Shown: positions 1-8,829, counted from the stretch's first letter. The stretch is 64,000 nt of DNA from Sulfitobacter faviae (GCF_029870955.1 NZ_PGFQ01000002.1:62001-126000), one strand, 5' to 3'. Notes: generated from the letters alone by a model not told the origin. Numbers and translations: made by a program.

Positions 1-553
1 GCACCTGACCGCGGGTCAGGCGGATGAAGATCGGCGTGGCCGAGATGCCGATGGCGATCATCGCGTTGGTCAGGCTCGGCCCGAGGAAGGCCGCAAGCGC
101 GATGGCGAGGATCAGGAAAGGTGCCGCGAGCAATGCTTCGGTGCAGCGCGAGATCACCGCGTCGGTCCAGCCTCCGAAGTAGCCCGCCACGATGCCCAAA
201 GGCACGCCAAGCCCAAGGGCGATGGCGACCGAGACGACCCCGGCCAGCAGGGAGGCCTGCGCGCCCCAGACCAGACGGCTCAGCACATCGCGGCCCAACT
301 CATCGGTGCCCATCCAATGCGCTGCCGAAGGCCCCTTGCGCACCGCGCCCCAATCGGTGGCGGCGGGGTCGGGGATCGGCAGCAGCGGGGCCAAAAGCGC
401 GATGGCGCAGAAGAAGACCACCAGCACGCCGCCCAGCATGGCGCTGCGATGGGTGCGGAACTTCTTCCAAACCCGGTTTTCCGGGCGGGCGGAGAGGACC
501 GGATCGGCGGTGCTTTCGGCGTCGATGGTGATGGGGGTGGCAGGTTGAGCCAT
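1..553 (-). CDS. Peptide ABC transporter permease, DppC/OppC type (3' end cut off by window)
   Basis: Inner-membrane permease of an oligopeptide-type ABC importer; the window keeps about 184 N-terminal residues. A cytoplasmic N-terminus is followed by a hydrophobic helix near residues 40-60. The family signature GTDELGRDVLSRL comes next, then further membrane segments. The ATG at 551-553 overlaps by one base the TAA stop of the upstream DppB-like permease (TAATG), so the two are translationally coupled. It is the last visible gene of the minus-strand operon ATPase-ATPase-binding protein-permease-permease. The substrate cannot be read from the permease. Confidence 0.93.
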   Translation of the reverse strand, partial: MAQPATPITIDAESTADPVLSARPENRVWKKFRTHRSAMLGGVLVVFFCAIALLAPLLPIPDPAATDWGAVRKGPSAAHWMGTDELGRDVLSRLVWGAQASLLAGVVSVAIALGLGVPLGIVAGYFGGWTDAVISRCTEALLAAPFLILAIALAAFLGPSLTNAMIAIGISATPIFIRLTRGQV

Positions 554-1497
554 TATTGCTTCCTCAGGCGGGGGTTCAGCAGCACATAGGCGACATCGGC
601 GAGCAGGTTCATGAAGATGAAGCCGACGGCGGTGACGAGGACGATGCCTTGGACCACGGCGTAATCGCGGTTGAACACGGCATCGACCACGAGCTTGCCA
701 AAGCCGGGGATGGTGAAAATCTGTTCGGTCAGCACCGCGCCCGCGATCAGCTCACCAAAGAGCAGGGCGGTCAGCGTGACGATCGGCGTCAGCGCATTGC
801 GAAAGGCGTGTTTCAGGATCACCCGCCGCTCGACCAGACCCTTGGCGCGGGCGGTGCGGACGTAGTCACTGCTCAGGACGCTCAGCATGGCCGACCGGGT
901 GTGGCGCATCAGTGTGGCCGCGAGCGCCGTGCCCAGCACGAAAGCGGGCATGATCATCACGGTGATGGAGCGGATGGGGTCTTCGCTCAGCGGCACATAG
1001 CCCGAGGCGGGCAGCAGTTTCCATTTCACCGAGACCAGCAGGATCAGCATGATGCCCAGCCAGAAGTTCGGGATCGACAGGCCCGACAGCGCCACGACAT
1101 TGGCCACATAATCGGTCACGGTGCCCTTCTTGACGGCAGAGAAGATGCCCGCAGGCACGCCGATCAACAGGGCAAAAATCATTGCCATCGTGGCCAGTTG
1201 GATGGTCACGGGCAGTTTCTCTCCGATCAGCTCCAGCACCGGCTGGTTGGTGCGCAGCGAAATGCCCAAGTCACCGGTCAGCGCGTTGCCGATCCAAGTG
1301 AAATATTGCACCGGGATCGGGTCGTTCAGGCGGTATTTCTCGCGCAGGAACTCCAGCACCTGCGGGTCGCGTTCTTCGCCGGCCATGGCCAGCACCGGGT
1401 CGCCCGGCAGCAGCTTTTGCAGGGTGAAGACAAAGACCGAGATCAGGATGATCGTCGGGATCGCGATCACCAGACGGCGCAGGATGAAGGACAGCAT
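553..1497 (-). CDS. Peptide ABC transporter permease, DppB/OppB type
   Basis: A 314-residue inner-membrane permease of the BPD_transp_1 family. The N-terminus MLSFILRRL leads into a first hydrophobic helix, as is standard for DppB. The cytoplasmic coupling-loop region (DYVRTARAKGL...HAFRNAL) that docks on the ATPases is intact near residues 213-235. Length matches the family. It is separated from the upstream binding-protein gene by 66 bases that hold a perfect 11-bp stem-loop, and it couples by TAATG to the second permease. It should form the heterodimeric channel with that DppC-like protein. Confidence 0.95.
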   Translation of the reverse strand: MLSFILRRLVIAIPTIILISVFVFTLQKLLPGDPVLAMAGEERDPQVLEFLREKYRLNDPIPVQYFTWIGNALTGDLGISLRTNQPVLELIGEKLPVTIQLATMAMIFALLIGVPAGIFSAVKKGTVTDYVANVVALSGLSIPNFWLGIMLILLVSVKWKLLPASGYVPLSEDPIRSITVMIMPAFVLGTALAATLMRHTRSAMLSVLSSDYVRTARAKGLVERRVILKHAFRNALTPIVTLTALLFGELIAGAVLTEQIFTIPGFGKLVVDAVFNRDYAVVQGIVLVTAVGFIFMNLLADVAYVLLNPRLRKQ

Positions 1498-1523
1498 TTT
1501 GAAACGTCTCGCTCAGGGGAGGG

Positions 1524-1550
1524 GCACCGCCGGGACCGGCCCGGCGGTGC
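1524..1550 (-). promoter_or_regulatory. Intercistronic stem-loop after binding-protein gene
   Basis: GCACCGCCGGG at 1524-1534 pairs perfectly with CCCGGCGGTGC at 1540-1550 around a 5-base loop. It lies just after the stop of the periplasmic binding-protein gene and before the permease start, and no T tract follows. Such hairpins after binding-protein genes typically protect the upstream mRNA or attenuate downstream transcription. That role is inferred here. Confidence 0.7.
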
Positions 1551-1563
1551 GGATGCAGAAGGG

Positions 1564-3078
1564 TTAGCCTTCTTCTTTTTTCATGCCCGCAAGGCGGATC
1601 ATGCCATCAGGATAGGGGGTGAAACCGGTGATGTCGGAATCAAGCGCCCAGATCCATGTCTGGTGGTAGAGGTACACGATCGGCATCTCTTCGTTCAGGA
1701 TCGCGCGGGCAGCGGTATAGCTCTCGCGGCGCACGTCTTGGTCGTTGGACTTGCGCGCCTTGTCGAGCAGCTCATCCACTTCGGGGTTCGAATATTTGGA
1801 ATCGTTGATCCCGCCCTCGGTGGTCATGAACTGGTGGATGTTGCCATCGGGGTCCACCCGGCCCGACCAGCCGATCTGGCTCGCCTGATAGTCACCCGCC
1901 GACTGGTCGGCCAGCAGCGTCGCGAATTCCTTGGAGGTGATCGAGATGTTGATCCCCGCCTCGGCTGCCATGGATTGGACGACCTGCATCAGTTGCAGCG
2001 GAATCGTGGTGTTGGGCACCTGTACCTCAAGGTCGATGCCATCGGCAAAGCCCGCTTCGGCCAGCAGTTCCTTGGCTTTTTCCACGTCACGCTCAGGCAC
2101 GGGATAGTCGGTGCTGTACCAAGGGGAGTTTGGCGGGAAAGGCTGGTTGCCCGCGGCGAAGGCGCCGTTGAAGACGACCTGATTGATCGCCTCGCGGTCG
2201 ATCGCATAGCTCAGCGCCTGACGCAGACGTTTGTCGTTGCCCCAAGGGTTGTCGCCCTTTTCGCCATTGGCCACGTTGATCGTGATGCCCTGATAGCCGA
2301 GCGACACGGCGCTTTCCACGTTGATGCTGTCGTCACCTTCGGCCTGCGCGAGGTCGGTCGCGGCCAGACGCTCAAGCATGTCGATGTCACCTGATTGCAG
2401 GTTCGCCAGACGCACGGTGGTGTCGGGGATCGGCAGATAGGTGACGGTGTCGAAGTGGTATTCCTCGGCATCGTAATATTCGGCAAATTTCTCAAGCACG
2501 ATACGGTCTTGGGCCACACGCTCTTTGAACTGGTAGGGGCCAGAGCAGACCGGGTTCAGGCCAAAGTCATCGCCCGCGGCCTCAGCAGCGGTGGGGGAGA
2601 CCATCATGCCTGCGCGGTCGGCGAATTGCGCCATCAGCGTGGCATCGGCATCGGCCAGATCAAAGCGGATCTCATGGCTGCCCAGCACTTCGACGCCGGT
2701 GATGGAGGAAAGTTCGGACTTGCGGCGCGAAGTCTCCATGTTTTGGCTGCGGTCGATGTTGGCGGCCACGGCCTCGGCATCAAAGGGCGTGCCATCGTGG
2801 AAGACCGCATCGTCGCGCAGTTTCATGGTCAGCTGTTTGCCGTCTTCGGAAAAGGACCATTCGGTCGCCAGCTGCGGGATGATTTTGAGGTCGGGTGTGA
2901 TGTCCACCAGCTTGTCGCAGAGCGACGCGTAGACGATGCGGCCCACGAAGGTGCGCGACTGGTCGGGGTCCAGCACATCGGCGTCCGATTGCAGCGCGAT
3001 GCGCAGGTCAGCCGCCTGCGCGCCGAGGGTCGTGGCCCCCAGCAATGCAGCGGCAAGTGTCATTTTGGTCAGTGTCAT
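1564..3078 (-). CDS. Periplasmic peptide/opine-type substrate-binding protein (SBP_bac_5)
   Basis: A 504-residue lipid-free periplasmic binding protein. A Sec signal peptide occupies residues 1-22 (MTLTKMTL then an alanine-rich core ending AQA). The mature part has family 5 features: LATEWSFSEDGKQLTMKLRDD near residue 70 and the conserved RQALSYAIDRE segment near 285. A good ribosome site (AGGAG) precedes ATG 3076-3078. It sits between the two ATPase genes and the permeases of one operon. Family 5 proteins bind peptides, opines, nickel or glycine betaine-like ligands. The neighbouring DapA-like enzyme suggests an amino-acid-derived ligand, but this is not established. Confidence 0.94.
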   Translation of the reverse strand: MTLTKMTLAAALLGATTLGAQAADLRIALQSDADVLDPDQSRTFVGRIVYASLCDKLVDITPDLKIIPQLATEWSFSEDGKQLTMKLRDDAVFHDGTPFDAEAVAANIDRSQNMETSRRKSELSSITGVEVLGSHEIRFDLADADATLMAQFADRAGMMVSPTAAEAAGDDFGLNPVCSGPYQFKERVAQDRIVLEKFAEYYDAEEYHFDTVTYLPIPDTTVRLANLQSGDIDMLERLAATDLAQAEGDDSINVESAVSLGYQGITINVANGEKGDNPWGNDKRLRQALSYAIDREAINQVVFNGAFAAGNQPFPPNSPWYSTDYPVPERDVEKAKELLAEAGFADGIDLEVQVPNTTIPLQLMQVVQSMAAEAGINISITSKEFATLLADQSAGDYQASQIGWSGRVDPDGNIHQFMTTEGGINDSKYSNPEVDELLDKARKSNDQDVRRESYTAARAILNEEMPIVYLYHQTWIWALDSDITGFTPYPDGMIRLAGMKKEEG

Positions 3079-3119
3079 GTCGAACTCTCCTGTCGTTTCA
3101 ATGAGTCTGGTTCAGCCTG

Positions 3120-4229
3120 TTATTCTTGGTTTTGGCGGGGGCGGAGCGTGGTCCGGTCCCGCATGGCGTCTTGGTAAAGCGCAAAGCGCGCGGCGGCCCC
3201 GGGGGCACGTTCGGGCGCATCGGCAAGGCCGAGGTCCGGCGTGGCGGCGGCGATCTCTTCGAAGTAATGGCAGGCGGCGACATGGCCCTCGCCCGCGCGG
3301 GTCTCGCGCAATGAGGGCGGCTCGCTCGCGCAGCGTTCTTTGGCAAAGGGGCAGCGGGTGTGGAAGCGGCAGCCTGCGGGCGGGTTCGCCGGGCTGGGCA
3401 TCTCACCCTCAAGTGCGGTCTGCGGCGCGCGCGCGCCATGGGCGGCCACCGGAATGGCCGACAAGAGCGCGCGGGTATAGGGGTGGCGCGGATGGTTATA
3501 GACCGTGTCGACATCGCCCTGTTCGACGATTTGCCCCAGATACATCACCGCCACACGGTCGCTCATATGGCGGATCACGGCGAGGTCATGGGCGATGATG
3601 ACCAAGGTGAGCCCCAATTCATCGCGCAGATCGCCAAGCAGGTTGATCACCTGCGCCTGTACCGAAACGTCGAGGGCCGAGACCGGCTCATCCCCGATCA
3701 CCAGTTTCGGGGCCGAGGCCAGCGCCCGCGCGATCCCGATTCGCTGCCGCTGGCCGCCCGAGAATTCATGCGGGTAGCGTTCGGCATGTTCGGGGCGCAA
3801 ACCGACCTTGGCCAGCAGTTCGGCCACTTTGCCGCGCCGCTCGGCAGCGGACATCTGGGGGAAATGGGTCTCCAGCGGCTCACCGACCAGCTTGCCGACG
3901 CTCATGCGCGGGTTGAGCGATGAGAAGGGGTCTTGAAAGATGAACTGCATGTCCCGGCGCAGGGCGGTCAGATCGCGCCCCGAAAGGCTGCGCACATCCG
4001 CCCCGTCGAACTTCACATCGCCCTCGGTCGGCGTCAGCAAGCGCATCAGCAGCCGCGCAAGGGTCGATTTGCCGCAACCGGATTCGCCGACGATGGCAAA
4101 GGTCTCGCCCCGGCGCACGTCAAAGGAAACGTCATCGACCGCCTTGACCGTGGCCCCTTTGGCCAATCCGCCGCCCGAGGTTTTGAAATGTTTCTTCAGC
4201 CCGCGCGCTGTCAGGATTGTGTCACTCAT
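3120..4229 (-). CDS. Peptide ABC transporter ATP-binding protein, DppF/OppF type
   Basis: A 369-residue ATPase. Walker [10 protein letters not shown] is at residues 48-56, followed by the Q-loop segment QDPFSSLNPR, signature FSGGQRQR and Walker B LVIGDEPVSALD. The C-terminal oligopeptide-family Cys-rich tail (GCRFHTRCPFAKERC...CHYFEE) is present. I chose ATG 4227-4229 ([10 protein letters not shown]) because it overlaps the preceding ATPase stop as ATGA at 4226-4229. A longer reading to 4343 would sit inside the upstream gene. It pairs with the DppD-like protein as an asymmetric ATPase heterodimer. Confidence 0.95.
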   Translation of the reverse strand: MSDTILTARGLKKHFKTSGGGLAKGATVKAVDDVSFDVRRGETFAIVGESGCGKSTLARLLMRLLTPTEGDVKFDGADVRSLSGRDLTALRRDMQFIFQDPFSSLNPRMSVGKLVGEPLETHFPQMSAAERRGKVAELLAKVGLRPEHAERYPHEFSGGQRQRIGIARALASAPKLVIGDEPVSALDVSVQAQVINLLGDLRDELGLTLVIIAHDLAVIRHMSDRVAVMYLGQIVEQGDVDTVYNHPRHPYTRALLSAIPVAAHGARAPQTALEGEMPSPANPPAGCRFHTRCPFAKERCASEPPSLRETRAGEGHVAACHYFEEIAAATPDLGLADAPERAPGAAARFALYQDAMRDRTTLRPRQNQE

Positions 4230-5254
4230 GCGCTCTGCTCCAGATGTGTCTCCAGCGGGGCGAAATGGCAGGCCACGGCATGCCCCCCCTCCAGCGGCGC
4301 AAGCGGCGGCTCCTGCGCGCAGATGGGCTGGGCGAAGGGGCAACGCGTGGCAAAACGGCAGCCTTGGGGCATGTTCTGCGTCGTCGGCACCATGCCCGGC
4401 ACGGTCGCCAACCGTCCACGCGGACCGCTGAGTTGCGGGATCGAGGACATGAGGCCGATCGTGTAGGGGTGCTGCGGGTCGTTAAAGATGCGTTCCGCAG
4501 GGCCGGTTTCGACGATCGTGCCCGCGTACATGACGGCCACGGTATCCGCGATTTCGGCCACCACGCCAAGGTCATGGGTGATCATGATCGTGCCCATATC
4601 GGTCTCGGCCTGAAGGTCGCGGATCAATTCGAGGATCTGCGCCTGAATGGTCACGTCGAGGGCGGTCGTCGGCTCATCCGCGATCAAGAGCGCGGGGTCG
4701 TTGACCAAGGCCATGGCGATCATCACCCGCTGGCGCATGCCGCCGGAGAGTTGATGCGGGTAGTCGCGCATTCGCTTTTCTGCCGCCGGAATGCCGACCC
4801 GCTTGAGGATCGCCAGCGCCTTGTCCTCAGCCTCGGACTTGCTGGCGTCGCTATGGGCCAGCACGGCTTCGGTGATCTGGTCGCCGATGCGGAAGGCGGG
4901 GTTGAGCGAGGTCATGGGCTCTTGAAAAATCATTGTCATCCGACTGCCGCGCAGCTTGCGCATGGCAGTGTGGTCGGCGATGTCGAGCTTCTGACCTTCG
5001 AAAACCATCTCGCCCGAGCGGATGGTCGCCGCACCGGCCGGCAGCAAGCCCATCATCGCCAGCGAGGTCACGCTTTTCCCACAACCGCTTTCCCCGACGA
5101 CGCAGAGCGTCTTGCCCGGGTGGACGGTAAAATTCACATGGTTGATCTGGTCGCTCGGCGCGCCGCGAAAGCGCAGGCTGAAGTCGCGCACTTCGAGCAA
5201 AACCTTGTCGGGACCGGTGTCGGGGCTGGGCAATGGACCGCTTTCTTGAACCAA
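4226..5254 (-). CDS. Peptide ABC transporter ATP-binding protein, DppD/OppD type
   Basis: A 342-residue ATPase with Walker [10 protein letters not shown] near residues 54-62, signature LSGGMRQRV, Walker [13 protein letters not shown] and the family C-terminal Cys motif ([15 protein letters not shown]). It is the first gene of the minus-strand importer operon. The start is uncertain. The longest reading begins at TTG 5252-5254 with no clear ribosome site, and a second TTG just before [11 protein letters not shown] has an AAGG nearby. The remaining reading frame is intact and of normal length. Confidence 0.92.
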   Translation of the reverse strand: MVQESGPLPSPDTGPDKVLLEVRDFSLRFRGAPSDQINHVNFTVHPGKTLCVVGESGCGKSVTSLAMMGLLPAGAATIRSGEMVFEGQKLDIADHTAMRKLRGSRMTMIFQEPMTSLNPAFRIGDQITEAVLAHSDASKSEAEDKALAILKRVGIPAAEKRMRDYPHQLSGGMRQRVMIAMALVNDPALLIADEPTTALDVTIQAQILELIRDLQAETDMGTIMITHDLGVVAEIADTVAVMYAGTIVETGPAERIFNDPQHPYTIGLMSSIPQLSGPRGRLATVPGMVPTTQNMPQGCRFATRCPFAQPICAQEPPLAPLEGGHAVACHFAPLETHLEQSA

Positions 5255-5579
5255 TATCAGATTGGTCGAGTATGCGGTTGCAACTTTCTTGCTGTCAATC
5301 CGGCGATTGCAGTTTTTGAAAAAGCCATTTGAGGTCAGTCTTTTGGCGGGAATTGTGCCTGATATATCGGCGTTGGCGCCTGATTTTTGGGCGATTTGTT
5401 GCGGCGGTTGGGTGCGCGGTTGGCGCGGGGTGGCGCTTGGGGAGAGTGCGGAAGGTATTTGAGAAAGGATGAAATGAAGGGGGGTGGCGCGCTTTGGGGG
5501 CTATAGCGCTATTGTAGGGCGGGGGATTTGTTGCTTTATCGAGGGGGAGCCATGAACATCGAAAGGGCGGCATCCCCGC
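5255..5579. other. Divergent control region of the importer operon and GntR gene
   Basis: A 325-base non-coding stretch between the leftward importer operon and the rightward GntR gene. It contains a perfect 10-bp palindrome ATAGCGCTAT at 5503-5512 and a 14-codon leader reading frame (ATG 5552, stop 5594-5596) behind a strong GAGGGGGAG ribosome site. I see no convincing RNA gene. Promoters for both directions must lie here, but I cannot assign -35/-10 boxes with confidence. Confidence 0.6.
5503..5512. promoter_or_regulatory. Candidate operator palindrome
   Basis: ATAGCGCTAT is a perfect 10-bp palindrome 68 bases before the GntR regulator start, between divergent transcription units. Its position suits an autoregulatory or operon operator, but a 10-bp palindrome in isolation is weak evidence. 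Confidence 0.3.
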
Positions 5580-5596
5580 ATGACCAGCAAACCTAA
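5552..5596 (+). CDS. Possible leader peptide overlapping the GntR gene start
   Basis: A 14-codon reading frame (MNIERAASPHDQQT) begins at ATG 5552 six bases after a strong GAGGGGGAG ribosome site. It ends at TAA 5594-5596, inside the first codons of the GntR gene in another frame. The GntR start itself (ATG 5580) has only a weak, distant ribosome site. Translation of the leader could therefore deliver ribosomes to the regulator. No family recognised; it may be non-coding. Confidence 0.3.
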   Translation: MNIERAASPHDQQT

Positions 5597-6278
5597 AACG
5601 GCGGAACGCAAGCGCGGGTCCGGGGCGCAATTTGTCTATTCCATCCTGCGCGATGAGATACTCGATCTGACCCTCTTGCCGGGCAGTCCGATTGACGAGA
5701 TTCGTCTTTCCGAGCGGCTGTCGATGTCGCGCACGCCGATCCGCGAGGCTTTGGTGCGGTTGGCTAGCGAGGGGTTGGTGACCACGCTGCCAAACCGTTC
5801 GACCGTGGTGTCGAATATCGACTTCATGAACCTGCACACTTTCTTTGACGCGATGACATTGATGTACCGTGTCACCACGCGTCTTGCGGCGCAGTTTCAT
5901 ACGCCGGCGGATATGGCCAATATTCGCGCGCGGCAGGTGGAGTTCGCCAAGGCCGTGTCGGCACAGGACGCGCTGTCGATGATCGCGACGAACCGGGAGT
6001 TCCATGCCGAGATCGCCCGGGCGGGGCGAAACCCCTATTACGAATCGCTTTGTCTGCGGCTTTTGGATGAAGGGCGCCGGTTGCTGCGGATGTATTACCA
6101 GTCCTTCGACGATCAGCTTCCCAGTGAGTATGTGCAGGAGCATGAGGATCTGATCGCGGCCATCGAGGCGCGCGACATCGGCCTAGCGGATTCTTTGGCC
6201 GCGACCCATGCGGATCAGATCGTGCGGCAGATTCAGGCGCTGATTTCGCGGGATCGGCGGCAGCAGATCGACCTTTAA
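5580..6278 (+). CDS. GntR family transcriptional regulator (FCD domain)
   Basis: A 232-residue DNA-binding regulator. The N-terminal winged helix includes IDEIRLSERLSMSRTPIREALVRLASEGLV near residues 38-70, the canonical GntR recognition region. The C-terminal helical part (residues 85-225) fits the FCD ligand domain, with an ending like HADQIVRQIQALI. It is divergent from the importer operon and followed after about 130 bases by the DapA-like gene, so it probably controls both. FCD regulators respond to carboxylic or amino acid effectors. The actual ligand is unknown. Confidence 0.93.
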   Translation: MTSKPKTAERKRGSGAQFVYSILRDEILDLTLLPGSPIDEIRLSERLSMSRTPIREALVRLASEGLVTTLPNRSTVVSNIDFMNLHTFFDAMTLMYRVTTRLAAQFHTPADMANIRARQVEFAKAVSAQDALSMIATNREFHAEIARAGRNPYYESLCLRLLDEGRRLLRMYYQSFDDQLPSEYVQEHEDLIAAIEARDIGLADSLAATHADQIVRQIQALISRDRRQQIDL

Positions 6279-6330
6279 TTATAGGTAAACGCGCCTTTAT
6301 CGGGCCGTCATAGGGGCTGTGCAGATTTTA

Positions 6331-6338
6331 TGTCGACA
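6331..6338. promoter_or_regulatory. Candidate operator, TGTCGACA palindrome
   Basis: TGTCGACA at 6331-6338 is a perfect 8-bp palindrome in an AT-rich segment between the GntR gene and the DapA-like gene, about 70 bases before that gene's start. FCD-type GntR proteins commonly bind short palindromes of this type. The assignment rests on position alone. Confidence 0.3.
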
Positions 6339-6409
6339 AATAAAATACAATAGCTAAGATGCAGCCAAGCCCGGCGGTATCGCGGCCGGTTTCTATGATG
6401 GAGAGATAT

Positions 6410-7372
6410 ATGACCCCTTCGATTTTTTCCGGCTGCATCCCGGCCCTGATGACCCCCTGCACCGAAGACCGGAAACCTGACTTCGACGCTTTGGTGCGTA
6501 TGGGCGAAAAGCTGATCGCCGATGGGATGAGCGCGGTGGTCTACTGTGGGTCCATGGGTGATTGGCCGCTGCTGACCGATGCAGAGCGGATGGAAGGCGT
6601 CGAGCGCCTTGTTGAGGCGGGCGTGCCGGTGGTTGTGGGCACGGGGGCCGTGAATACGAAGCTGGCCGCCGAACATGCGGCCCATGCGCAAAAGGTTGGC
6701 GCAAAGGGGCTGATGTTGATCCCCCGCATCCTGTCGCGCGGCACCTCGGTTGCCGCGCAGAAGGATCACTTCAAAAAGGTTCTCTCGGCGGCGCCTGAGC
6801 TTCCTGCCGTGATCTACAACAGCCCCTATTACGGTTTCGCCACCCGGGCCGATCTGTTCTTTGCGCTGCGGGCCGAACATTCCAACCTTGTCGGCTTCAA
6901 GGAGTTCGGCGGCGCGGATGATCTGCGCTATGCGGCGGAGAACATCACCAGCCGGGATGATGAGGTCACGCTGATGATCGGTGTGGATACCACCGTCTTC
7001 CACGGTTTTGTCAATTGCGGCGCAACTGGCGCGATCACCGGGATCGGCAATGTGCTGCCGCGCGAAGTGTTGCATCTGGTTGCCCTCAGCCAAGCTGCGG
7101 CAGCGGGCGATGCCGAAGCGCGCCAGCGGGCACAGGAGCTTGATGCGGCCCTTGGTGTTCTGTCCTCCTTCGACGAGGGGCCGGACCTCGTGCTTTATTA
7201 TAAGCATCTGATGGTGCTCGAAGGCCATGCGGAATATGCATTGCATTTTAATGAGACCGACGCGCTGACCGACAGCCAGCGCGGCTATGCCGAGGCGCAG
7301 TATAAGCTTTTCCGCACATGGTATGCCGATTGGAGCCAGCAGGGCGGGGCGGTCGCCGAATACGCCGCTTAA
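6410..7372 (+). CDS. DapA/NanA-superfamily enzyme, probable 1-pyrroline-4-hydroxy-2-carboxylate deaminase
   Basis: A 320-residue class I aldolase-fold (beta/alpha)8 protein. The Schiff-base lysine is Lys164 in GFKEFGG, the catalytic tyrosine is Tyr136 in YNSPYYG, and a GSMGDWPLL segment lies at about 47-55. ATG 6410 was chosen because GGAGAG sits just upstream; an upstream in-frame ATG at 6359 has no ribosome site. From memory, the GSMGDWPLL and YNSPYYGFATRADLFF segments resemble hydroxyproline-pathway deaminases (HypD/LhpC) more than lysine-pathway DapA. Such an enzyme would yield 2-oxoglutarate semialdehyde. Substrate is inferred; aldolase-family membership is firm. Confidence 0.88.
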   Translation: MTPSIFSGCIPALMTPCTEDRKPDFDALVRMGEKLIADGMSAVVYCGSMGDWPLLTDAERMEGVERLVEAGVPVVVGTGAVNTKLAAEHAAHAQKVGAKGLMLIPRILSRGTSVAAQKDHFKKVLSAAPELPAVIYNSPYYGFATRADLFFALRAEHSNLVGFKEFGGADDLRYAAENITSRDDEVTLMIGVDTTVFHGFVNCGATGAITGIGNVLPREVLHLVALSQAAAAGDAEARQRAQELDAALGVLSSFDEGPDLVLYYKHLMVLEGHAEYALHFNETDALTDSQRGYAEAQYKLFRTWYADWSQQGGAVAEYAA

Positions 7373-7402
7373 TCTCCTTAGCCACCTCTCCCCGGCTGGG
7401 CA

Positions 7403-7430
7403 GGCCCGTCGCATTTGCGGCGGGCCTTTT
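7403..7430 (+). terminator. Rho-independent terminator after the DapA-like gene
   Basis: GGCCCGTCGC (7403-7412) pairs with GCGGCGGGCC (7417-7426), with one G-U pair and the loop ATTT, and is followed by TTTT. It lies 30 bases past the stop codon and separates this unit from the cyclase operon. Confidence 0.8.
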
Positions 7431-7546
7431 GCGTTCGTAGCAAGCCTTTCGAAGAAGATAATTGCAAACGCATATAAATGTGACTAGCATCTTTGCAGGG
7501 ACAACGCATCGGGAGTGGGTGCGCCATTTGAGGGAGATTAATTGAA

Positions 7547-8337
7547 ATGAGTGCTACGGATTTAATGCGTGATTTCGGCGCGATGCTCGCCTCGGGCGGG
7601 GTTGAGGTCGTCGATTGCTCAGGCGTTTTGGGGCCGGATACGCCGATCCTGCAACTGCCCGCCGATTTCGCCAAGCCGACGCCGAAGGTCGAGATTCACA
7701 AGATCAGCGAGTATGACGAAGACGGCCCCTTCTTTGCCTGGAACTGGATGGTGCTGGGTGAACATTCGGGCACGCATTTCGACGCGCCGCATCATTGGAT
7801 CACCGGCAAGGATTACGACGACGGCTTCACTGATACGCTCGACGTGCAGCGTCTGGTCGCCCCGGTCAATGTGATCGACTGCTCTCAGCAGGCGCAGGAA
7901 GACACGGATTTCCTGCTTGATGCCAAGGGCATCAAGGAATGGGAAGCCGAGTATGGTGAGATCGGCGAAGGCGAATGGGTCGTCATGCGCACCGATTGGG
8001 ACGCGCGCGTCGATGACGAGGCGCGGTTCCTCAACGCCGATGAGACCGGGCCGCACAGCCCCGGGCCGACCCCGGATGCGATCCAGTACCTGATGGAGAA
8101 GAAGATCGTCGGCTGGGGCACGCAGTGCATCGGCACCGATGCGGGGCAAGCGGGCGGGATGGAGCCGCCCTATCCGGCGCATAACCTGCTGCATAAGAAC
8201 AATTGTTTTGGTCTGGCGTCACTGGCCAACCTCGACAAACTGCCGCCGAAGGGGCGATCCTGATCGCCGCGCCGTTGAAGATCAAGAACGGCACCGGCAG
8301 CCCCATTCGGGCGCTGGCACTGGTGCCGAAGGGCTGA
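7547..8337 (+). CDS. Cyclase-family metal hydrolase (kynurenine formamidase / isatin hydrolase-like), apparent frameshift
   Basis: PF04199-type hydrolase, about 263 residues when read through. The metal motif HxGTHxDxxxH is complete: His73, His77, Asp79 and His83 in HSGTHFDAPHHW. The frame breaks at a four-G run (8251-8254). Adding one G restores an ending (GAILIAAPLKIKNGTGSP...ALVPKG, stop 8335-8337) typical of the family; without it the protein ends early at 8263. It is the first gene of an operon with a MarR regulator and indolepyruvate oxidoreductase, so an amide or lactam formed in aromatic amino acid breakdown is a reasonable substrate guess. Confidence 0.87.
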
Positions 8338-8340
8338 TCG

Positions 8341-8820
8341 GTGACGGATACACCACCTTCCGGGGCCGAGAACGCGCCGCTGGATCGGATGGGGCTCGAT
8401 AACTTCGCGCCCTATCTGATGAACCGGATCATGGGGCGGTACAATGCCGCCCTGTCGGCGGAGATGGCGGCACTTGGCCTGACCACGCCGCAGATGCGCT
8501 CGCTCGCGGTGCTGTCGGTGACCGACGGCATCCTGATCCGCGAGTTGGCGGTTTACGCGGTGGTGCAGCAATCGACGCTGAGCCGCGCGCTCGACGCGCT
8601 GGTGCGCGACGGTCTGGTCCGGCGCGAGACCGATGCCAACGACAGCCGCGCCACGCGGGTCTACCTGACCGATCAGGGGCGCGAGGCATATGCGCGGCTC
8701 TGGCCGCATATGGCGCAGGCCTATGAGGCGATGTTCAAGGGCATCGGTACCGAGGAGAAGGCGGCCTTTGTGGCCACCTTGCAGACCATGCTGCGCAACA
8801 TTCGAAAACACGATTTCTGA
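8341..8820 (+). CDS. MarR family transcriptional regulator
   Basis: A 159-residue winged-helix repressor/activator. The core includes LTTPQMRSLAVLSVTDGILIRELAVYAVVQQSTLSRALDALVRDGLV and the wing RRETDANDSRATRVYLTD, both characteristic of MarR. GTG 8341 starts three bases after the corrected stop of the cyclase gene, and ten bases separate it from the oxidoreductase gene. It is therefore embedded in the operon it probably controls. Ligands of MarR proteins are often aromatic acids, which fits the neighbouring arylpyruvate enzyme. Confidence 0.92.
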   Translation: MTDTPPSGAENAPLDRMGLDNFAPYLMNRIMGRYNAALSAEMAALGLTTPQMRSLAVLSVTDGILIRELAVYAVVQQSTLSRALDALVRDGLVRRETDANDSRATRVYLTDQGREAYARLWPHMAQAYEAMFKGIGTEEKAAFVATLQTMLRNIRKHDF

Positions 8821-8829
8821 GAGGGTCCG

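Noticed and set aside
556..2394. 612-residue plus-strand frame across the first importer operon
   Set aside because: Antisense shadow of a DppB-like permease and a binding protein; composition (His, Gln, Asp, Arg) is not protein-like.
5295..6143. 282-residue minus-strand frame over the GntR gene
   Set aside because: Antisense to a clear GntR/FCD regulator; no domain and no start signal.
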